A DNA stretch of 64,000 nt from Planctomycetaceae bacterium (GCA_004556055.1 SFIW01000005.1:1-64000); one strand, 5' to 3'; shown: positions 50,645 through 59,639, counted from the stretch's first letter. Numbers and translations are program-made. Notes: generated by a model from the letters alone, not told the origin.

Positions 50645-52357
50645 ATGGCGACGTCAGATCTTAATAAAGAACGAGCTCCGGAGGACGCTCCCGCGCGTTC
50701 TCTGCATTTCATCGAACAGATCATCGAAAACGACAATAAGACTGGTCGTTTCGAACAACGCGTCCATACGCGTTTCCCCCCCGAGCCTAACGGGTATCTT
50801 CATATCGGGCACGCGAAGTCGATCATTCTCAACTCCGGTATGGCGAAGGAATTCGGCGGCCTCTTCAATCTTCGCTTTGACGACACGAACCCCGCGAAAG
50901 AAGACGTTGAATACGTCGAGTCGATCAAAGAAGACGTGAAGTGGCTCGGCGCCGATTGGGGCGATCGCCTTTTCTTCGCGTCCGACTACTTCGAAAAGAT
51001 GTACGAATATGCGATCCAGCTCATCAAGAAGGGAAAAGCTTACGTTTGCGACCTTACTGCGGATCAGATCCGCGAGACGCGCGGCACGACGACCGAACCT
51101 GGTAAGGAGAGCCCTTGGCGCAATCGTTCCGTCGAGGAAAATCTCGACCTCTTCGAACGCATGAAGAAGGGCGAATTCCCGGACGGTTCCAAGACGCTCC
51201 GCGCGAAGATCGACATGGCGTCGCCGAACTTTAATATGCGCGATCCGGTCATGTATCGAATCCTCCACGCGACGCATCACCGCCAGGGGAATAAGTGGAA
51301 TATCTACCCAATGTACGACTGGGCGCACGGGCTCGAAGACTCGATAGAGGGAATTACACATTCGATCTGCACGCTTGAGTTCGAACAGCACCGTCCCCTC
51401 TACGACTGGTTCTTGGACGAACTTGGAGCGTACCATCCGCAACAGATCGAATTTGCGCGTCTCAACCTTACCTACACGGTGATGAGCAAACGCAAACTCC
51501 TCGAACTCGTCAAAAAGAATTATGTCGACGGTTGGGACGATCCGCGCATGCCGACGATCTGCGGGCTTCGCCGCCGCGGGTACACCCCCGAGTCGCTGCG
51601 TCTCTTCTGCCAGACGATCGGGGTTGCGAAATTCAACAGCGTGATCGACACGGTCGTTCTGGAAAATAGCGCGCGCGAGGATCTCAATAAGAGAGCGCTC
51701 CGTCGTATGGGCGTCCTCAATCCGATTAAGCTCGTGATCGACAACTATCCCGAAGATCAGACGGAAATGCTTGTCGCGATCAACAATCCCGAGAATGAAG
51801 CGGACGGAACGCGCGAGGTTCCTTTCTCCAAGACGCTTTATATCGAACGCGACGACTTCATGGAAGACGCGCCGAAAAAGTATTATCGCCTCACGCCCGG
51901 TCGCGAAGTTCGCTTGCGATACGCGTATTTTGTGACGTGCAAGAACTGCGTGAAGGACGCCGACGGGAACGTCGTCGAAGTCCACTGCGAGTACGATCCG
52001 GAATCTCGCGGCGGTCAGAGCCCTGACGGTCGTCGCGTGCAGGGAACAATTCACTGGGTCAACGCCGCGACGGCGCTCGACGCGGAAGTCCGACTCTACG
52101 ATCGTCTCTTCAGCGTCGAAAATCCCGATGATCCGAACAATACGGGCGATTACAAGGATTATCTCAATCCTGAATCGCTGAAGGTTATCGAAGGCGCGAA
52201 GCTCGAACCGTCCCTCTCGGACGCGCGTCTCGAAGATCGTTTCCAGTTCGAACGAATCGGCTACTTCACGCTCGATAAGAATTCGACGCCCGAGAAGCTC
52301 GTCTTTAACCGCACGGTCTCCCTCCGCGACTCGTGGAGCAAGATCGCCAAGAAGTAA
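50645..52357 (+). CDS. glnS: Glutaminyl-tRNA synthetase (GlnRS)
   Basis: This 570-residue class I synthetase has FPPEPNGYLHIGHAKSI (HIGH at 53-56), FNLRFDDTNPAKEDVEYVESIKEDVKWLG, YDWAHGLEDSIEGITHS and VMSKRKL (about 279-285) in place of KMSKS, all typical of GlnRS rather than GluRS. The C-terminal half is the GlnRS anticodon-binding beta-barrel. It charges tRNA-Gln directly. Many bacteria use the GatCAB route instead, so its presence is informative about this lineage. The length is slightly above E. coli GlnRS. It is probably a single-gene transcript, with a terminator 30 bp after its stop. Confidence 0.97.
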   Translation: MATSDLNKERAPEDAPARSLHFIEQIIENDNKTGRFEQRVHTRFPPEPNGYLHIGHAKSIILNSGMAKEFGGLFNLRFDDTNPAKEDVEYVESIKEDVKWLGADWGDRLFFASDYFEKMYEYAIQLIKKGKAYVCDLTADQIRETRGTTTEPGKESPWRNRSVEENLDLFERMKKGEFPDGSKTLRAKIDMASPNFNMRDPVMYRILHATHHRQGNKWNIYPMYDWAHGLEDSIEGITHSICTLEFEQHRPLYDWFLDELGAYHPQQIEFARLNLTYTVMSKRKLLELVKKNYVDGWDDPRMPTICGLRRRGYTPESLRLFCQTIGVAKFNSVIDTVVLENSAREDLNKRALRRMGVLNPIKLVIDNYPEDQTEMLVAINNPENEADGTREVPFSKTLYIERDDFMEDAPKKYYRLTPGREVRLRYAYFVTCKNCVKDADGNVVEVHCEYDPESRGGQSPDGRRVQGTIHWVNAATALDAEVRLYDRLFSVENPDDPNNTGDYKDYLNPESLKVIEGAKLEPSLSDARLEDRFQFERIGYFTLDKNSTPEKLVFNRTVSLRDSWSKIAKK

Positions 52358-52385
52358 TCGCGAACCGTTATCGCCATGAAATAAG

Positions 52386-52422
52386 AAACCCGAACGCCGC
52401 AAAGCGCGACGCTCGGGTTTTT
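52386..52422 (+). terminator. Terminator after glnS
   Basis: The outer stem AAACCCGA with TCGGGTTT (52386-52393 and 52413-52420) holds an imperfect inner stem and is followed by five T's (52418-52422). It lies between convergent genes. Confidence 0.7.
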
Positions 52423-52444
52423 CTTTATCTCCCAATAACCGCGA

Positions 52445-55258
52445 TTATTCGAGCGTTACGAAAACGCCCTCGCCAGACGCAAGATGGAATGTTCGGAAAC
52501 CGTCCTCGTCGCAGTGAAGAACGCGAGGAACTCCGCGTTCCCACACGACGACCTTTTCCGCGGCGAGTTTGACGCGCGCCGTCGCTCCCGATTCGCCCTC
52601 GAATTCCTCCATATTGACGATCGTGAACGCGCGTTTGGTCGCGTCGTCTTTTCTTTCAAAGCATCCGAAGAGGAGGGGGGAGTCGGAGTCGATTTCCTCG
52701 ATCGCTTTAAAGTCTTCGTACTGATTGGCAAATTCCAGGTAAGGGGGGATCTTTCCTTTCGAGTAAGAGAAGGCGCCGAGGTTGCGATAGCAAATGAATT
52801 CGTCGGAGAGGGCGCGCAATTCGCGCATGACGTTTCGCGCGGCGTACCACGCGGGCGTCTGCTCGCCCCTTTCGTCGACGAGCGACGGGAAGCCTGCGGA
52901 ACCGCAGTAATCCCAGCATAGGAAGGTTTTGCACCCGAAGGAAAGAAGCGTGTAGCATTGCCAACGAAATTCTTCTTCGACGGGGGTGCGCTTCGAGGGG
53001 ATCCACCCAAAAGTCTGAATGAAGCACCAGAAGTCGCGCTGGCGTTTTCTCGCGACCGAAGCGATGACGTCGATCGACTCCACATACTCCGGATAGGTGA
53101 ACTTCGCGCCGTTCTTCCAGTTGAGGGGATAAATGTCCGTGCAGATATAGTCGACGTCGAACTGTTGACAAAACGCGTCGCAGTATTTTTCAAAAAGCTC
53201 CGGATCCGGATCGTAATACTCGATCGCGGCGGCGCCCGCGCCGAACTTCAACTGCGCCGCGTTCGCATACATCGGAAGGAGATTCACATAAGGGAGTTTC
53301 CCTGTCGCTTTGCGGTAAGCGTTGCACTTCTCGCTCAGCGCGGGAAACGCGTCGGAACCCGGTTCGTCGACGACGTAGCATCCCGCGAAACTCGGATGAT
53401 CGCAAGATTCGCGCATACCGTTGATCGGATCGAGGTACGACGAATCGTTCAAAACGACCTCGACTCCGTATTTATCCCCGAGGGAAAGGATCTGCCCCGT
53501 CGGAGCGTTGACGAAGGCGAGTAAAAAGTCGAACCCCGTTTCCGCGTACGTTTTCATATATTTGTCGTCAAAATGGGCGGAGTTAAAATTCCCCCAGGCG
53601 CCGAGACGGATTCGATCGCGCGTGAAGTAGTCTTTGTCGTACGCCGTGTCAACCGCCATGCCGAGAGTTTCTTTCACGGCGTGTTTGAGACGCTTCGCGA
53701 GCTCTTCGCGCGTCGCGCCCTCTTGTTGCGCGGTTTCCGCTATGAGGAGCAGCTTTTGACTCTCGTCGTCTAACTTTGCGGGGGTCCCTACTGCAAGCGC
53801 TTCTCTTAGCGCGTCGACTTCCGAGCCGCCGACTTTTCCGATAGGATTAAACGCCCCGTCGGAGCCGTTTTTCATCAGTCCGCGCGCTAAAACGAAACGC
53901 GCCGCGTCGGGATCGGCGAGCGAATCGCCGTCGGTCGCCGTCGGCTTAACGACGCATAGCTCCGCTTTTCCCGCTCCAATCGCGCGGTAAGAGACGTACC
54001 CCATCGACGTCGCGTCGGAAAAGGGCGCGATCTTCCCCGACTGTCGGACGACGAGTTCGTCTTCCGGATCCGCGTGTTCCGCCGTTTTAATCGCGGCGTC
54101 ATGATCGACGATGAGCGCGTCAAGGCTCATCGATGCGGAACCGACGCCCGGAGGAATGACGCACTCGACGATTTCATTCTTGAAAACGCCCGAGAGGTTG
54201 TAGTCGGGAAGGTCGTTCGCCGCCGCTAAGAACGCGTTCGCTTCCTCCTTCGTCGGGAAGAAACCGTATCGCGAGAGGGATATGACCGTGCCGCGATCGC
54301 TAGGATTCGGTAGGTCGAGGCGCATCGACGTTATCGTCCCGTTCCAAACCTTTTTCGGTTCTTCGCGCATATCGACGACAAGGTTTTGCCACGTTCCATC
54401 TCCGACGATTGGGAACGAGGTGAAACTCTCGTCGGAGAGCGTCGTGAGCTTTTCGTTCGTGAAAAATATTCCGCCGATTTCGCGCTTCGTTTGCGCCTTA
54501 TAGCGGACGGCGAAGAAGGGACGCGTCTGCGCTTCAAAGGTTTCCGCGCTCGTCATCATAGGACTGACGGTGACGTCGTGTCCCGTCGCCTCCATTTCAA
54601 ACAGGCCGAAGAGGGAGCGTGACTTCCCGCCGCCGACGCTCTGGCGTTCGACGTCCCCTCCATTATTGAGGATCCAGACCGGCGCTTTGGCGACGACGTC
54701 CTTTGCCGCGTCGAGGAATTTTCGCGCGTCCTTTTCCGTCGCGAAAAATCCGACGCGCGAAAGCTCGATTTCCGTTCCCGGAACGCTCGGGTTTGAAAGA
54801 TCTAAGCGTATGGACGTGATCTTACCCGTCCAGTTTCCATGTTCGAATTTACGCATGTCGACGACGAGATTTTGCCACTCTCCGTTCGCTTCGATCGCAA
54901 ACTCGGAGTAGGTTTTATCCGACAGGGTTGGCGCGTCCTTGTCGTTAGTGAAGAAGAGACCGCCTTTGTCGCCGATATTCTCCGCGCGATATCGAATTGC
55001 AAGGAAAGGATAGGCGCCCGCGGAAAAACCGCCGTCGTCGATCGACGGCGCGATCGAGAAATCCTCCCCCTGAACTTTGAATTTGACGAGTCCCAAATCC
55101 TTGACGAATTCCCCCTGCGCGACGGCGATCCGCTCGACGCCGCTCCCGTTGTTAAAAATCCATTGCGGTTCGCTCGCGAAGCCGCGCGCGCTTATCGACG
55201 CGGCGCATAGGAGGGACGCGGCGAAAAACGTTCGCGCGATATGTTGGCGTAACGTCAT
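52445..55258 (-). CDS. Secreted protein: two tandem sandwich domains and a glycosidase-like barrel
   Basis: This 937-residue protein has a signal peptide (ARTFFAASLLCAASISARGFA). Two repeats of about 155 residues follow (about 30-182 and 190-345), sharing G-x-WQNLVVDMR, ITS-I/M-RLDL-x-NPS and GFF-x-T...FL; they look like carbohydrate-binding beta-sandwiches. A third part (about 350-500) leads to a barrel-like C-terminal region (about 530-800): RIRLGAWGNFNSAHFDD, FAGCYVVDEPGSD, DVDYICTDIYPLNW, WCFIQTFGW and LLSFGCKTFLCWDY. The acidic DEP and the Trp/Asp pattern suit a clan GH-A-like glycoside hydrolase, but I cannot name a family. It has its own promoter, divergent from purE. Confidence 0.65.
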   Translation of the reverse strand: MTLRQHIARTFFAASLLCAASISARGFASEPQWIFNNGSGVERIAVAQGEFVKDLGLVKFKVQGEDFSIAPSIDDGGFSAGAYPFLAIRYRAENIGDKGGLFFTNDKDAPTLSDKTYSEFAIEANGEWQNLVVDMRKFEHGNWTGKITSIRLDLSNPSVPGTEIELSRVGFFATEKDARKFLDAAKDVVAKAPVWILNNGGDVERQSVGGGKSRSLFGLFEMEATGHDVTVSPMMTSAETFEAQTRPFFAVRYKAQTKREIGGIFFTNEKLTTLSDESFTSFPIVGDGTWQNLVVDMREEPKKVWNGTITSMRLDLPNPSDRGTVISLSRYGFFPTKEEANAFLAAANDLPDYNLSGVFKNEIVECVIPPGVGSASMSLDALIVDHDAAIKTAEHADPEDELVVRQSGKIAPFSDATSMGYVSYRAIGAGKAELCVVKPTATDGDSLADPDAARFVLARGLMKNGSDGAFNPIGKVGGSEVDALREALAVGTPAKLDDESQKLLLIAETAQQEGATREELAKRLKHAVKETLGMAVDTAYDKDYFTRDRIRLGAWGNFNSAHFDDKYMKTYAETGFDFLLAFVNAPTGQILSLGDKYGVEVVLNDSSYLDPINGMRESCDHPSFAGCYVVDEPGSDAFPALSEKCNAYRKATGKLPYVNLLPMYANAAQLKFGAGAAAIEYYDPDPELFEKYCDAFCQQFDVDYICTDIYPLNWKNGAKFTYPEYVESIDVIASVARKRQRDFWCFIQTFGWIPSKRTPVEEEFRWQCYTLLSFGCKTFLCWDYCGSAGFPSLVDERGEQTPAWYAARNVMRELRALSDEFICYRNLGAFSYSKGKIPPYLEFANQYEDFKAIEEIDSDSPLLFGCFERKDDATKRAFTIVNMEEFEGESGATARVKLAAEKVVVWERGVPRVLHCDEDGFRTFHLASGEGVFVTLE

Positions 55259-55315
55259 GACGAAGAGTCCTTTGCTGTTAAAGTAGACGGTGAATGAGAC
55301 TTTGGAAACGCTTCG

Positions 55316-55344
55316 ATTATATTTTCCCGAGCAATCAACCGCAA
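55316..55344 (-). promoter_or_regulatory. Sigma-70-like promoter for the glycosidase-like gene
   Basis: On the minus strand TTGCGG (55344-55339), 17 bp, then a perfect TATAAT (55321-55316). The start codon is at 55258, giving a leader of about 50 nt. Confidence 0.6.
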
Positions 55345-55350
55345 GCGCTT
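55341..55350. promoter_or_regulatory. LacI/PurR-type operator core GCAAGCGCTT
   Basis: GCAAGCGCTT fits the GCAA-N-CG-N-TT core of LacI/PurR-family operators. It overlaps the -35 box of the minus-strand promoter and lies 10 bp upstream of the purE -35 box. It is also the left arm of a larger inverted repeat, GCAAGCG with CGCTTGC (55341-55347 and 55357-55363). No regulator gene is nearby. Confidence 0.4.
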
Positions 55351-55359
55351 CGCCGTCGC

Positions 55360-55387
55360 TTGCAAGTTGCGCTCTTATTGATAGAAT
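55360..55387 (+). promoter_or_regulatory. Sigma-70-like promoter for purE
   Basis: TTGCAA (55360-55365), 16 bp, then TAGAAT (55382-55387). The leader to the purE ATG would be about 75 nt and contains a terminator-like hairpin. Confidence 0.55.
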
Positions 55388-55401
55388 TCACGGAAAACGT
55401 C

Positions 55402-55438
55402 GAACGCCCCAAAACTCATCAACGACGGGCGTTCTTTT
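55402..55438 (+). terminator. Terminator-like hairpin in the purE leader
   Basis: The stem GAACGCCC with GGGCGTTC (55402-55409 and 55427-55434) is followed by TTTT. It lies between the purE promoter and start codon, so it may attenuate or simply protect the 5' end. Confidence 0.5.
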
Positions 55439-55469
55439 CGGCTTGGAATGAATTACGGAGCGACTTATT

Positions 55470-55988
55470 ATGACGGAAAAGACAATTCGCGTTGGAATTA
55501 TTATGGGAAGCGACAGCGACTGGCCGAAAATTCACGGCGTTGCGGACGCGCTCGACGAATTTAACGTCGGTTATGAAATTCATGTGATGAGCGCGCATCG
55601 TACGCCGGACAAGGTTTTGGAATATGCGTCGAGCGCGCGCTCTCGCGGTCTTGGCGTAATTATCGCGGCAGCGGGGGGCGCGGCGCACCTCGCGGGCGTC
55701 GTCGCGTCGCACACGACGCTTCCGGTCGTCGGTATTCCGGTGAAGACGGACGTCATGGGCGGCCTCGATTCGCTCCTTTCCACCGTCCAAATGCCCGGCG
55801 ACGTTCCCGTCGCAACGGTTGGCGTCGGTTCCGGCGGCGCGCGCAACGCGGGGCTTCTCGCAGTTCAAATTCTCGCGACCGCCGATCCCGCGCTTGCGGA
55901 CGCGCTCGACGAATTTAAGATGAAGCTCGTCGCTAAGATCGAAAAGAAAGACGCCGCTTTCCTCGAGAGCTTAAAGCACGTCGACTGA
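55470..55988 (+). CDS. purE: N5-carboxyaminoimidazole ribonucleotide mutase (PurE)
   Basis: This 172-residue protein is almost entirely the PurE fold: VGIIMGSDSDWPKI near the start, HVMSAHRTPDKVLEYA with the catalytic His region, GVIIAAAGGAAHLAGVVASHTTLPVVGIP, and GGLDSLLSTVQMPGDVPVATVGVG. It rearranges N5-CAIR to CAIR in purine synthesis. The length is usual for class I PurE. No purK is adjacent. GGAG lies about a dozen bases before the ATG, a rather long spacing. Confidence 0.96.
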   Translation: MTEKTIRVGIIMGSDSDWPKIHGVADALDEFNVGYEIHVMSAHRTPDKVLEYASSARSRGLGVIIAAAGGAAHLAGVVASHTTLPVVGIPVKTDVMGGLDSLLSTVQMPGDVPVATVGVGSGGARNAGLLAVQILATADPALADALDEFKMKLVAKIEKKDAAFLESLKHVD

Positions 55989-56068
55989 TTGCTCTTGTTG
56001 ACGGATTTGCGGGATGAATCGATTGTAGGGATTTTTTTAAATATTTTCTCGTCTCATGCCGATATAGC

Positions 56069-56118
56069 AAAGTAGACCTGTTATGATCTCTCCATGGACA
56101 GCGATCAGGGTCTACTTT
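56069..56118. repeat. Inverted repeat with a 30-nt loop between purE and the coiled-coil gene
   Basis: AAAGTAGACC (56069-56078) and GGTCTACTTT (56109-56118) are perfect 10-bp arms, and the right arm runs into TCCTTTTTA. It could be a purE terminator with a large loop or a regulatory dyad. A -10-like TATGAT (56082-56087) lies inside the loop. Confidence 0.5.
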
Positions 56119-56146
56119 TCCTTTTTATTGGAAATCAGGATTCGCC

Positions 56147-57337
56147 ATGACGACGTCTACCCCAGCCGCTCCAACCGCGAGCGCACCCGTTGAGAAATAC
56201 GAATCATCGTCCCGGATAAGCGAGCATAACGCGGAGCTTCAACGCGCGACCGAAGCGCGTCGCCTACCGGAAACGTGCGAGCTCGACGACAGCGTGGAGC
56301 GCCGCGAGAGCGTTTTGAACGCACGTTTGGCGGCGTTTGAGGCCGCTGCGCGTCAGTTTGCGAGCGCGGAGTTCATACAGCGCGATCGTATGCGTCGCGA
56401 GGACGAGGCTCGACGAAACAAGCTCACCGCCGCGCTAGAGGAACGCGAGGCGGCGCTGGCGAAAAAGCTTGAGGATATTCAAAAGCGCGAAGCGAATCTC
56501 ACGGAAATCTTCGCAAGTTTCGAATCGCGCGAGTCAGAGTTGACGCGCCGTTTCGCCGAACTCCAGGATCGCGAAGACAAGTTTCAGAAGACGACGGGAG
56601 CGCAAGGGAAATCTTTGGACGAGAAATTGGCGTTCCTGCGCGAACAGGAGTCGCGTCTTACCGAGATCGCAAACGACCTTGAGTCGCGTGAAACGGCGGT
56701 TGCGCAGAAGTTGCAGGAAGCTGCGGAGCGCGAACGACGTCTCCGCGGAGTCTCCGTTGAAGTCGAAACGATGGGCGCGGAGTTCCAGAAGCGCGACGCG
56801 GCTCTGCAAGAACGTCGCCGCGCGCTCCTCGAAGAAGAAGCGCGGCTTAACGCGCGCGATCGCGAATTGACGGATCGCGCGTCGTCCCTTGACGAACGCT
56901 TGGCAAATCTAGAAAAGCGCGAAGCCGCGTGCAAGGCGCGCGAGGACGAAATCGCGACGCGCGTCGACGCCCTGACCCTTAGAGAAGCGCGCGCCGCCAA
57001 GCTCGAAAACGACTTGTCGACGCGCGATAAGGATCTCCTTCAACGGAGCGCGACGATCGACCTTCGCGAAGACGAATTTCGTCGTCAGAACGCGATGTTC
57101 CGCGCTCAGTGCGACGAGTTGACTCATCGCTCGACCGCGCTCGACGTGCGCGAAGCCGAATTGCGTCGACTCCACGCCGAAAGCGATCACGCGGCGCTAC
57201 GCCTCCTTGAAACGCAGAGCCAACTTGACGAAAAGGAACGCCTCTTCGAAGAACGCTCACGTCGCGCTCTCAATGAGTTGCGTCAGCAGAAACAAGTCTT
57301 GCTACAAATGCGTCGCGATCTTGAACGCGTCGCTTGA
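56147..57337 (+). CDS. Long coiled-coil protein of unknown function
   Basis: This 396-residue protein is almost wholly predicted coiled coil from about residue 45 to the end, with Arg/Glu heptads in a recurring L-x-x-R-E-x-x-L pattern (LEEREAALAKKLEDIQKREANL, LDVREAELRRLHAES). The first 35 residues are Pro/Ala/Thr-rich. It has no signal peptide, membrane segment or catalytic motif. A filament or scaffold role is plausible but unproven. CAGGA lies seven bases before ATG. A bidirectional terminator follows directly. Confidence 0.72.
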   Translation: MTTSTPAAPTASAPVEKYESSSRISEHNAELQRATEARRLPETCELDDSVERRESVLNARLAAFEAAARQFASAEFIQRDRMRREDEARRNKLTAALEEREAALAKKLEDIQKREANLTEIFASFESRESELTRRFAELQDREDKFQKTTGAQGKSLDEKLAFLREQESRLTEIANDLESRETAVAQKLQEAAERERRLRGVSVEVETMGAEFQKRDAALQERRRALLEEEARLNARDRELTDRASSLDERLANLEKREAACKAREDEIATRVDALTLREARAAKLENDLSTRDKDLLQRSATIDLREDEFRRQNAMFRAQCDELTHRSTALDVREAELRRLHAESDHAALRLLETQSQLDEKERLFEERSRRALNELRQQKQVLLQMRRDLERVA

Positions 57338-57354
57338 GCAAGTCGAGACGCTAT

Positions 57355-57386
57355 AAAAAAAGAGCCTTTTTAGGGGCTCTTTTTTT
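57355..57386. terminator. Bidirectional terminator between convergent genes
   Basis: The stem AAAAAAAGAGCC with GGCTCTTTTTTT (57355-57366 and 57375-57386) supplies U-runs on both strands. It serves the coiled-coil gene and ispD, whose stop lies 2 bp away. Confidence 0.85.
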
Positions 57387-57388
57387 AT

Positions 57389-58102
57389 TTACAACGCGCC
57401 CTTTTCCGCGCTAAGATAAAGTTCCGCAAGTTCGAGATCGTCGCGCGTCGTGATTTTAATATTTGTTCTCTTTCCGGGAACTAAGTAAACGTCGCGACCG
57501 AGCGCCGCGACGAGCTGGCTGTCGTCCGTCGGGGGCGCGGAGCGATCAATCGCGTCGTAGGCGCGTTCCAGGATCGCGCGGTCAAAGACTTGAGGAGTGT
57601 GCGCTTCCCAAAGATTGTCGCGAGAGACGGGCTCCCTGACGACGTTTTGATTTGCGCGTTTTAGCGAACCGACGACCTGCGCGGCAAGGATAGCCGCGCC
57701 TGTTTCTCGCGCCTTGCGAAAAACCGCGTCGATCTCTTCTTCTTGCACGCAAGGACGCGCCGCGTCGTGCACCGCGACGATTTTCACGTCCGAACGAAGT
57801 TGTCGAAGCGCGTTCTGAACCGACTCGTAACGCTCCGCGCCTCCGTCGGCTAGGTCGATCTTCATCCTTTGGATTTCGTCTTGAAAGACGCGCTTCACGA
57901 CGACGCGATCTTCCGGCGCTACGACGAGGACGATCTGCGCGACGTCTTGGCGTCGAAAGAACTTTTCGGCGCTATGCAGCCACGTCGCGCGTCCTCCTGC
58001 GGGCGCAAAAGGCTTTTTCGCGAGAACGTCCGCGTTTCTGTCCTGTGTGAAGCGCGCGCTTTTGCCCGCCGCGACAATCACGACTCCAATATCCGCCGTC
58101 AT
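57389..58102 (-). CDS. ispD: 2-C-methyl-D-erythritol 4-phosphate cytidylyltransferase (IspD)
   Basis: This 237-residue protein has the nucleotide-binding start VVIVAAGKSARF (7-18), GGAERYESVQNAL, VAVHDAARPCV, WEAHTPQVF, TDDSQLVAALG and NIKITTRDDL, all IspD landmarks. It makes CDP-methylerythritol in the MEP route to isoprenoids. The usual KPF-like segment after the P-loop is split by a short insert (DRNADVLAKKPFAPAGG). AAAGGAG lies eight bases before ATG. The oxidoreductase gene lies 52 bp upstream on the same strand, so they may share a transcript. Confidence 0.95.
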   Translation of the reverse strand: MTADIGVVIVAAGKSARFTQDRNADVLAKKPFAPAGGRATWLHSAEKFFRRQDVAQIVLVVAPEDRVVVKRVFQDEIQRMKIDLADGGAERYESVQNALRQLRSDVKIVAVHDAARPCVQEEEIDAVFRKARETGAAILAAQVVGSLKRANQNVVREPVSRDNLWEAHTPQVFDRAILERAYDAIDRSAPPTDDSQLVAALGRDVYLVPGKRTNIKITTRDDLELAELYLSAEKGAL

Positions 58103-58154
58103 AAGACTGGCTCCTTTCTACAATACGCGTTGCCGCCGCGTTAGCGCGTTCGTA

Positions 58155-59522
58155 TTAGAGCGACAACTTCCACGGTTCGCGATACGACGCGGCAAGGTAT
58201 TCGTTCGCTTCTTCCACGTTGACGACGCGTTCGGCGTCGGCGTCCCATTCCAAGCGTTGACGAACCTTCAGTGAAATATTCGCCAAATGGCTCATCGTCG
58301 TGCTCAAATGCGCCTCTTCAACGTCTGTGTTCGGACGTTGTCGCGTTCTCATGCAGTCGATAAAGTTTTGCGCGTGGAGCGCCGTCGCGTCCAAATTCTG
58401 CTGCGCGTCGCCGGGAAGCTGATAAACCTCCGCCTCCGCGCGCGGTTTTTTCTCTTGGAATTGGCCGGGAAGTTCCGGTTTAACGACGTAGCGATTATCG
58501 TAGACGTAACAGGTTCCTTCCGTACCGCGATACTCGACGTATCCAAGCGCTTTGAAATTTTCGTCCGTCGCCATGATCGGATTGCCGCTGCTTTCGAAAT
58601 GATTGAAGGTGACGAGTCGTCCGGAGGCGAACTCGAAGCACGCGGCGAGGGTGTCGGGAATCGTTCGGTCGTCGTCGACGGCGAATTTTCCGCCCATCGC
58701 GCAGACGGAGACGGGCGCGCGTTCGCGCAGCGCCCAGCGGATTAGGTCGAAGAAATGCACGCCTTGGTTGGCGATTTGCGAGCAGTATTCGTCCCACCAT
58801 CGGAATTTGTACGGGGCGATGTTTTCCTGATATTGTCTTTCAGGGCGAGGGCCGAGCCAGAGTTCCCAGTCGAGATTCTCGGGTGGAGTCGTCGGTTGCG
58901 CTTTTCCCATTCCCTTGGGATACATGTTTGAACAGTGAGCGGTACGCGCGACGCATACGCGTCCGACCCGGTTTTCGAGTCCAATTTCGTCGAAGATTCT
59001 TTGATAGAGCGGAGCGCTTCTTCTGTGTATTCCGACTTGAACGACGCGATCGTATTTACGCGCCGCTTGAACCATCATTCTTCCTTCGACAATCGAGGTT
59101 GCCAGAGGTTTTTCGCAATAGACGTCCAGACCTGCTTTGCAGGCTTCGATCGTCATATACGCGTGCCAGTGGTCGGGGGCGGCGACGACGATTCCGTCGA
59201 GATCGTCGCGTTCGTATAATTTGCGGAAATCGTAGACGCAATTCTCTGTGGCGATTTCGTAGGTTTTCGCGGCGGCGTCGAGAGTCTTGGCGTCGACGTC
59301 GCATAGCGCGGCAATCGTCGCGTCCGGAGATTTGGCAAACGACCCTAAAAGCTGTCTGCCTCGGTTGGCGACGCCGACGAAAGCGAGCCGCGCTTTGTCG
59401 TTTGCGCCGAGAATTTTGGCGCGAGAAGTCGTTGTTTGTAATGCGGCAAGGCCAAACCCCAGCGTTGTCGCGGTCGTCTTCATGAAACTTCGTCGATTCG
59501 TTCGATTGATGTTTTCGGTCAT
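58155..59522 (-). CDS. Tat-exported Gfo/Idh/MocA-family oxidoreductase
   Basis: This 455-residue protein has a twin-arginine signal, NRRSFMKTTATTLGFGLAAL. A Rossmann domain follows (KARLAFVGVANRGRQLLGSF, LCDVDAKTLDAAAKTYE) with DHWHAYMTIEACKAGLDVYCEKPL, the EKP motif of the family. The C-terminal alpha/beta domain is also present (GRVCVARTAHCSN, NLDWELWLGPRP, YKFRWWDEYCSQIANQGVHFFDLIRWAL). Exported forms with this wording are very common in planctomycetes and may act on sugars with tightly bound NAD(P). I chose ATG 59522 (GGGGAG upstream) because the Tat signal then starts at residue 9. Confidence 0.92.
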   Translation of the reverse strand: MTENINRTNRRSFMKTTATTLGFGLAALQTTTSRAKILGANDKARLAFVGVANRGRQLLGSFAKSPDATIAALCDVDAKTLDAAAKTYEIATENCVYDFRKLYERDDLDGIVVAAPDHWHAYMTIEACKAGLDVYCEKPLATSIVEGRMMVQAARKYDRVVQVGIHRRSAPLYQRIFDEIGLENRVGRVCVARTAHCSNMYPKGMGKAQPTTPPENLDWELWLGPRPERQYQENIAPYKFRWWDEYCSQIANQGVHFFDLIRWALRERAPVSVCAMGGKFAVDDDRTIPDTLAACFEFASGRLVTFNHFESSGNPIMATDENFKALGYVEYRGTEGTCYVYDNRYVVKPELPGQFQEKKPRAEAEVYQLPGDAQQNLDATALHAQNFIDCMRTRQRPNTDVEEAHLSTTMSHLANISLKVRQRLEWDADAERVVNVEEANEYLAASYREPWKLSL

Positions 59523-59610
59523 CGTCGAGACTCCCCTATTTGGAAAAATGGACGTCGTCGCGTTGTAAGAGGTTCCTCTGAGCGTACGAGGCCTTGCGCA
59601 ACTAACTGTT

Positions 59611-59639
59611 AAGATACCAAAAATTGCTTCGTTTTGCAA
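59611..59639 (-). promoter_or_regulatory. Sigma-70-like promoter for the oxidoreductase gene
   Basis: On the minus strand TTGCAA (59639-59634), 17 bp, then TATCTT (59616-59611). The leader to ATG 59522 would be about 80 nt. Confidence 0.5.

Noticed and set aside
50654..52435. 593-codon open frame opposite glnS
   Set aside because: glnS is certain from HIGH, MSKRK and other motifs. The reverse frame is an Arg/Val/Phe-rich shadow caused by the skewed third positions.
56069..56118. Inverted repeat as a mobile-element end or attachment site
   Set aside because: There is no transposase, no target duplication and no second copy in the window; a hairpin or operator explains it better.
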